NCBI GenBank assembly: GCA_025453375.1
Contig: JALOQT010000038.1
Span: forward strand, 1 to 8,849
DNA length: 8,849 bases
Reading direction: 5' to 3'
Source: Phycisphaerales bacterium
GTDB taxonomy: Bacteria > Planctomycetota > Phycisphaerae > Phycisphaerales > UBA1924
The notes beneath the pieces were generated by a model. It saw nothing but the letters and a program-made list of their open reading frames with translations, did not search any database and was not told where the DNA came from. The position numbers and the translations under genes are program-made. Within the stretch, counting starts at the first letter, position 1. Each line of letters opens with the position of its first letter. Below, in pieces: positions 4,587 to 8,849 of this stretch.

Positions 4587-6161
4587 TCAAGCACCCACGA
4601 CCGCCCGCACATCCCTCGCCACCGCCTTGCGGCTGCTCTCCCAGGAGTAGAACATGTGTCCGCCGTCATAGTTGCGAAGGTGCACGTTGCGGCGGATTGC
4701 CTCGGGCAGGCGCAGGTGGCTGACGGCTTGTTCGCTGCTGAAGTATGTCGTCACCAGGTCATACCACCCGTGGCAGATCAGCAGTTTCAGTGACGGGTTC
4801 ATGCCCAGGCCGTAGCGCAGGTCATCGCCGCAGTCCAGCGCGCGGTCGCTGTAGAAGCGCATGCGGTCGTCGCTCCAGTTGCGGAAGACCTCTTCGCTCA
4901 GCGTGCGATACTCGCGGCTGGTCGAGACGCCGATGTCGCGCCGCAGCACGCTGTTGATCCCCGAGGTGAAACCGGCCATGATGCCCGCGAGCGTCGGGTC
5001 CGGGCTGGCGCCCCAGGTGTCGCGATCGGGGAACATGTTGTGGGCCGTGACGGCGGCGTCATAGAGCCCCAGCAGGCGGTTCTCGTCGCGCAGCAGTTCG
5101 CGCCCGAAGACATCGATCGGCATCCGCCCGCGATGCCGCGCGACCAGTGTCGGAGGCAGACCGGTCAGATCGGCGAGGCGATCCAGCGCTCGGGTCATCT
5201 CCTTGGCGTCGGCACGCTCGCCCAGCAGCATCAGCGGGGCCAGCTCGCGCTCGGCGAAGGTCTCGGCAGTGCTGCGCAGGGCCTCGGCAGGCATCGAGGC
5301 GAATCGCCCGCGGGCCTTGCCGTGATATCGCGCCGCCAGGGCCATCGTCGGAATCGCGTGCAGCCACTGATGCAGGACGTATTCGCCGCCGTCGAGCATC
5401 ATCAGGTCAATCGCCGGCGAGATCATCACCGCGCCGCAGAGGCCGATGCCGCGCTCGGGCAGAGCGCGGACGAGCTTACCGACGCGGAACCCGCCGTAAC
5501 TCTCGCCAGCGATCGAGACGGGGCTGTCCCACCGATGTTCGCGGCTGAGCCACTGGGCGACAAACTCCGTCAGCACGCTGATGTCACGCTGGACCTTGAA
5601 GAACGGCTTGCCCTTGTCGGGCAGGGCCTTGAGCGACTTGCCCTGTGCCTCGTCATCGGCGTCGACGCCGAACTGCTCGAGTTTGCTCTCGGCGACGGTG
5701 CGGCTGAAGCCGGTGCCGACGGGATCGACGAACACCAGATCGGTGAAGGGCAGCCACGACTCGGCGTTGTCGACGATCTGCGCCGGCGGGGGCAGCACGC
5801 TGCCTGCCCTGCCGAAGGCCAGCCGCTTGGGCCCGGCGGTGCCGAGGTGCAAGAAGGCCGACGCCGCGCCGGGGCCGCCATTGAAGAGGAACGTGACGGG
5901 GCGCGCCGGCGCACCGCGGCGGGCGGCACCCCTGGCATCATCGAGGATGTAACTGGTGTAGAAGACCTCCGCCGTCGGCACGCCATGCTCGCGGATGAGC
6001 AGCCAGTCGGCCGTCACGCGAGCGCGGCTGCGCGAGCGCGACGCGCCGCCGAGGGCGACGGTCATCGTCGTCTCGGCACCCTTGGGCGGGGTGTAGGTCT
6101 TGCCGTTGGCGGCGGGGGCTGCGGGCGTCGGAGCGGACTTGGAGGCTGGGGTCGTCGGCAT
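4587..6161 (-). CDS. peptidase S10 family protein (serine carboxypeptidase-like)
   Basis: An alpha/beta-hydrolase of the serine carboxypeptidase family, which removes C-terminal residues from peptides. The 524-residue product carries FNGGPGAAS at 93-101 (the family NGGPG oxyanion motif), VDPVGTGFS at 145-153, the nucleophile elbow GESYGG with Ser221, Asp468 in HGWYDLV and His502 in YDGGHMF, so the Ser-Asp-His triad is complete and in family order. Residues 1-28 are Ala/Pro/Thr-rich with no hydrophobic core, so no signal peptide is visible even though the family is usually exported; no alternative start exists before an in-frame TGA near 6228. No Shine-Dalgarno is seen. A 6-bp dyad at 6209-6221 lies 47 bases upstream. 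The stop is followed by heptamers and REP-like copy 2. Substrate unknown; the family call is firm, peptidase activity is inferred. Confidence 0.92.
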   Translation of the reverse strand: MPTTPASKSAPTPAAPAANGKTYTPPKGAETTMTVALGGASRSRSRARVTADWLLIREHGVPTAEVFYTSYILDDARGAARRGAPARPVTFLFNGGPGAASAFLHLGTAGPKRLAFGRAGSVLPPPAQIVDNAESWLPFTDLVFVDPVGTGFSRTVAESKLEQFGVDADDEAQGKSLKALPDKGKPFFKVQRDISVLTEFVAQWLSREHRWDSPVSIAGESYGGFRVGKLVRALPERGIGLCGAVMISPAIDLMMLDGGEYVLHQWLHAIPTMALAARYHGKARGRFASMPAEALRSTAETFAERELAPLMLLGERADAKEMTRALDRLADLTGLPPTLVARHRGRMPIDVFGRELLRDENRLLGLYDAAVTAHNMFPDRDTWGASPDPTLAGIMAGFTSGINSVLRRDIGVSTSREYRTLSEEVFRNWSDDRMRFYSDRALDCGDDLRYGLGMNPSLKLLICHGWYDLVTTYFSSEQAVSHLRLPEAIRRNVHLRNYDGGHMFYSWESSRKAVARDVRAVVGA

Positions 6162-6208
6162 GAACGACGGTACGCGGCGTGCGCTCGCGGATGGAGCGAT
6201 GGGCGGCG

Positions 6209-6221
6209 CACCGGACCGGTG
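6209..6221. promoter_or_regulatory. CACCGG-A-CCGGTG dyad upstream of the S10 gene
   Basis: A perfect 6-bp dyad with a one-base centre lies 47 bases upstream of the peptidase ATG. Position and symmetry would suit a repressor or activator site. Only one copy is seen, so this is weak. Confidence 0.2.
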
Positions 6222-6282
6222 GGACGGTCATCGGTGCGAAGGAGTGAGCCGTGTTTTGGGCGGCAGAGGAGGCGGGTGCCGA

Positions 6283-6324
6283 GTGACGAGTGACGAGTGA
6301 CGGGTGACGAGTGACGAGTGACGA
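6283..6324 (+). repeat. GTGACGA heptamer array, six units
   Basis: Six tandem heptamers, five perfect GTGACGA and one GTGACGG (third unit). The array ends four bases before the head of REP-like copy 3. The unit matches the second heptamer in the gdhA 3' tract (3825-3831). Confidence 0.9.
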
Positions 6325-6328
6325 GAAA

Positions 6329-6399
6329 GACGCACCCTCATCCGCCTTCGGTCCGCTGGACGCGGACCTCGGCACCTTCTCCCGCGTGGCGGGAGAAGG
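6329..6399 (+). repeat. REP-like element, copy 3
   Basis: Same head as copies 1 and 2, first hairpin GGTCCGC-TGGAC-GCGGACC (6350-6368), linker CTCGGCA, second hairpin CCTTCTCCCGC (6375-6385), loop GTG, GCGGGAGAAGG (6389-6399). The first stem has again changed on both sides relative to the other copies, while the second is invariant apart from its loop. Confidence 0.85.
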
Positions 6400-6429
6400 C
6401 CACTGAGCCGTGGGCTGACTGAACCTCTG

Positions 6430-6503
6430 CGTCGCTCCGTCGCTCCGTCGCTTCGTCGCTCGACCACTGCGCCACTGTGCCACTGTGCCACTGCGCCACT
6501 GTG
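6430..6503 (+). repeat. octamer tracts CGTCGCTC (x4) and CCACTGYG (x5)
   Basis: Four CGTCGCTC units (third ending TT) at 6430-6461 are followed after two bases by five CCACTGCG/CCACTGTG units at 6464-6503. The second array ends eight bases before the VIT/VWA stop codon on the minus strand. The first unit is shared with 2118-2140. Confidence 0.85.
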
Positions 6504-6511
6504 CAGCGGCT

Positions 6512-8849
6512 TCACCGCTCCGCCACCACGTTCACCAGTCGCACGTTCTTGCCGCGGTGGCGGACGAGGACTTCGCCTGGGAGGGCCAGCACGCTGGCCA
6601 GGCCGTCGGCGATCAGTTCGTCGGCGATGCGTTGGTAGTCGTCAGTGCCGACGGTCAGCACGGCGTCGGCGGGTTTGCTTTCGTCGACGATCAGATCGCC
6701 CTGCGTCCACTGCGAGCCGCGCTGGAAGAACGCGCGGCTGGCGATGTTCTGCACGGGCAGACGCTCCTCGACGATCTGCCCACCGGCGAATCGCACGACG
6801 ATGTTGGACCGCTGGCTCGCCGCGGCGACGCCCGCCGCGCTGGGGGCGGCAGCCTTGCGCGAGGCGTCAAGATCCTGGCTCACGGCGGCGCCGCCGGTGC
6901 GGATGCTGTTGGTGCGCTGCGTCGTCACCCGCGCAGCCTCGGACATGGTCGTCGCAGTCAGGCGACCCGCGGGTTCGGTGCTGAGGAACGCGGTGTACTC
7001 AGTCAGGATGCCGAAGCGCGTGCTGAGGCGGACGATCTCGCTGACGAGTTCCTTGCCCGCCGGGTCAGTCCGGACGTCGACGTTCGCGTAGTTGGTGCGA
7101 ATCTGCTCGACGAGCCAGGCGACGCGCTGCGTCGCCCACGCGCGGCTGACAAACGCGTGCGTCATGCTCGCCTGCTGCGTCATCAGCGGCATACGCAGCG
7201 TCGTGCTCTGGCCCAAGAGTTCGCCCTGGATTGTCACCGTCACCGGCGCGTCGCTGCGATAGCGACCCGTCAGCACGATCTGCTCGCCGGCGAAATAGTC
7301 CGGCAGTTCAGCGGGCATCACCTCGACGATGCTCGTCGCGCGCGTCTGGCCGTCGGCCTCGACGATCGTCATCGTCGGCCACGCGAGCGTCGGCCCGCGC
7401 AGGCGGTCCATGACGGTGGACATGGCGACTTCGATATCTTCGTCGGGCGTGACGAAGGCGGTGCTGCCGCGCGCGTCGCGGGCCAGGGCCGTCAGCAGTG
7501 GGGCGTTGACGTCCAGCCCGACGCCGAAGGTGAAGACGCGCCGGCTCGTCGGCTTGGGCTTGCCAGCCGTGATCGCATTGGCGTTCCGGGCCGCTTCACG
7601 AATCGCCGCTTCGCGCGTCTCGCCGGTCGTCGGGCGGCCATCGGTCAGGAAGAGGGTGATGGGCAACGTGCCCGCCACGGGCGCGGGGCGCAGGGCTTCG
7701 ACCAGTGCGTCGCGGATGTTTGTCCCGCCGCGCGGCTCGAGCGTGCGGATGTAGGCCTGTGCCGCGGAACGCATGGCCCCGTCCATCGCGATTGGAGAGG
7801 GTTTGAAGGACGCGATTGAATCGCTGTAGTCCACGATGTTGAACCGCTCGCCATCGGCCAGCGCGTTAATCACCCGCTCGGCGGCGTTGATCGCCTGCGT
7901 GAACTTCGGCCCCTGCATGCTCCCGCTGCGATCCAGCACCAGCGTCACCTCGCGCGGCACGGCGGCGACGTGCTTCGGCGGCGTATCGGGCAAGTTGACG
8001 AGCATCATGAAGTAGCCACTGCCCGGCTGATCAGGGTCCGGCGTGGCGAAGACGGTCGTGGTGGGTTCGTTTGCGGCGCCCCGCGCGGCCTCGCGCAGGA
8101 CCGAAATCCGCAGGCTGCCAGCGTGCTGCAGCGTGCTGCTCGTGGCCGTCGCGGTGATCGATGCCGGGCTGATGCGCTGCGTAGACAACTCATGACTTGG
8201 CGAGAAGACCGACGCGATCGGCTGCTCACTGCGGACAGTCGCGTGCAGCGTCCAGGGCACGCTGCCGGCGAGGCTCTCGGTCCGTGGCAGCGTCCAGTCA
8301 AGCCGAGGGCCGTTGGCCGTCAGGACCTGCTCGAAGGTGATCCGCAGTTTCTGGCGCGCGCCGGCTGGCACAGGAAAGGCGCTGGTGCGGATCACACCCT
8401 GACCGGCAAACTCCAGCAGGGCCGGGTCGCGCATCGAGCGGACGATCCGGTCATAGATGCGCCGGGCCTCCTCGCGCGGCAGGAGGCGGGCCGTCGGCTC
8501 CGGGCCGGTGCCGTCGTATTGCAGCGAACGCACGACCGCGCCGTCGGGCACCGGAAGCAGCATTTCCGCCTCGCGCGGCATGCTGGACGGGTTGTGCACC
8601 GTCAGTTCAAGTTCCGTCACGGCGACTTGCCCGTTGATGTCGACCTTGACGGCGACAGACTCCAGGGCGATGGGCGTGATGACCGGAAGGCCGAGATGCA
8701 TCGGGCGTGGCCGCGGGTTGAAGATGCCGCGACGTGTCGATGGCACGATCAGGTCAATATCCCGCTCGGCTGCGCCCGCAGCAGTGCCCGTCGGTGCGAC
8801 GCCGCCCACACCTGCAACCCCCTCCGGACCCCCGCCATGCCCCTGCACG
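6512..8849 (-). CDS. VIT and VWA domain-containing protein, 5'-truncated by the window edge
   Basis: Resembles the inter-alpha-trypsin inhibitor heavy-chain architecture: a VIT domain followed by a von Willebrand factor A domain. Numbering from the GTG at 8848, the visible 778 residues contain VIT at about 55-180 (core ESVAVKVDINGQVAVTEL, with the family-typical REEARRIYDR at 125-134), and VWA at about 299-480 with a complete metal-ion-dependent adhesion site: DRSGS (Asp306, Ser308, Ser310), Thr376 in GGTN and Asp403 in LTDG. A later RFGILTEYTAFLS motif (611-623) and a C-terminal module (about 685-775, SRAFFQRG and VGTDDYQRIADEL) are typical of bacterial VIT/VWA proteins. VWA domains bind protein ligands through a metal ion, so adhesion or envelope assembly is likely; the ligand is unknown. 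The apparent GTG at the edge is probably internal and a signal peptide is expected beyond the window. Octamer repeats follow its stop. Confidence 0.92.
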   Translation of the reverse strand, partial: VQGHGGGPEGVAGVGGVAPTGTAAGAAERDIDLIVPSTRRGIFNPRPRPMHLGLPVITPIALESVAVKVDINGQVAVTELELTVHNPSSMPREAEMLLPVPDGAVVRSLQYDGTGPEPTARLLPREEARRIYDRIVRSMRDPALLEFAGQGVIRTSAFPVPAGARQKLRITFEQVLTANGPRLDWTLPRTESLAGSVPWTLHATVRSEQPIASVFSPSHELSTQRISPASITATATSSTLQHAGSLRISVLREAARGAANEPTTTVFATPDPDQPGSGYFMMLVNLPDTPPKHVAAVPREVTLVLDRSGSMQGPKFTQAINAAERVINALADGERFNIVDYSDSIASFKPSPIAMDGAMRSAAQAYIRTLEPRGGTNIRDALVEALRPAPVAGTLPITLFLTDGRPTTGETREAAIREAARNANAITAGKPKPTSRRVFTFGVGLDVNAPLLTALARDARGSTAFVTPDEDIEVAMSTVMDRLRGPTLAWPTMTIVEADGQTRATSIVEVMPAELPDYFAGEQIVLTGRYRSDAPVTVTIQGELLGQSTTLRMPLMTQQASMTHAFVSRAWATQRVAWLVEQIRTNYANVDVRTDPAGKELVSEIVRLSTRFGILTEYTAFLSTEPAGRLTATTMSEAARVTTQRTNSIRTGGAAVSQDLDASRKAAAPSAAGVAAASQRSNIVVRFAGGQIVEERLPVQNIASRAFFQRGSQWTQGDLIVDESKPADAVLTVGTDDYQRIADELIADGLASVLALPGEVLVRHRGKNVRLVNVVAER

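Larger units (their letters stand above)
6162..6511. other. 350-bp repeat-filled intergenic region between S10 and VIT/VWA genes
   Basis: No supported gene. From left to right it holds a small dyad (6209-6221), six GTGACGA heptamers (6283-6324), REP-like copy 3 (6329-6399), four CGTCGCTC octamers (6430-6461) and five CCACTGYG octamers (6464-6503). The short open frames here translate into repetitive peptides. The peptidase promoter should lie in the right-hand side of this gap if it is not co-transcribed with the VIT/VWA gene, but I could not identify one. Confidence 0.7.

Noticed and set aside
5040..6293. 417-codon plus-strand open frame opposite the S10 gene
   Set aside because: It is a shadow of a gene with a complete catalytic triad and has no recognisable motif.
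6283..6503. CRISPR-like array
   Set aside because: The units are seven or eight bases in direct tandem with no spacers, and there are no cas genes.
6485..7819. 444-codon plus-strand open frame opposite the VIT/VWA gene
   Set aside because: It is an antisense shadow; the minus strand carries an intact VIT and VWA domain with all metal-site residues.
8846..8848. GTG at the window edge as the true start of the VIT/VWA gene
   Set aside because: The open frame reaches the last bases of the window, no signal peptide follows it and no upstream sequence is available, so the gene is treated as 5'-partial.

Overview
The window is GC-rich DNA from an environmental bacterium. A planctomycete, perhaps a member of the Phycisphaerae, is the best guess. 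The reasons are a secreted Gly-Gly-X repeat protein, a VIT/VWA protein with the C-terminal module I associate with planctomycetes, a small zinc-ribbon membrane protein, starts mostly without Shine-Dalgarno sequences, and repeat-filled gaps between genes. This assignment is inference; there is no rRNA or other phylogenetic marker here.

Layout. Two genes run rightward: a signal-peptide-bearing glycine-rich protein (118 to about 1664 or 1770, with a visible one-base frameshift near 1403) behind a sigma70-like promoter at 10-37, and a glutamate dehydrogenase (2433-3821) closed by a clear intrinsic terminator at 3859-3881. Three genes run leftward: a small two-TM zinc-ribbon protein (3933-4310), a family S10 serine carboxypeptidase-like protein (4587-6161), and a VIT + VWA domain protein (6512 to the window edge, 5'-truncated). 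gdhA and the zinc-ribbon gene converge on the terminator. I see no pathway linking the five genes; only the leftward orientation of the last three hints at co-transcription, and the repeat-rich gaps between them argue against a tight operon.

The most interesting material lies between the genes. (i) Three copies of a roughly 70-bp REP-like element occur at 4390-4458 (+), 4495-4563 (-) and 6329-6399 (+). Each has a 16-base conserved head, a first hairpin whose stem differs in all three copies but stays perfectly paired, and a second invariant 11-bp hairpin. Two copies form a tail-to-tail inverted pair. (ii) Heptamer tandem tracts of the form GTGANNN (GTGATGA, GTGACGA, GTGAGAC) sit at the 3' ends of two genes, ahead of gdhA, and at the 5' side of two of the three REP-like copies. 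(iii) Octamer tracts (CGTCGCTC at two distant loci, CCACTGYG next to one of them) and a hexamer tract complete the mosaic. (iv) The 768-bp gap before gdhA holds no convincing gene but has several repeats, inverted repeats and a C-tract cluster with G-quadruplex potential on the minus strand. No tRNA, rRNA, CRISPR array or intact transposase gene is visible.
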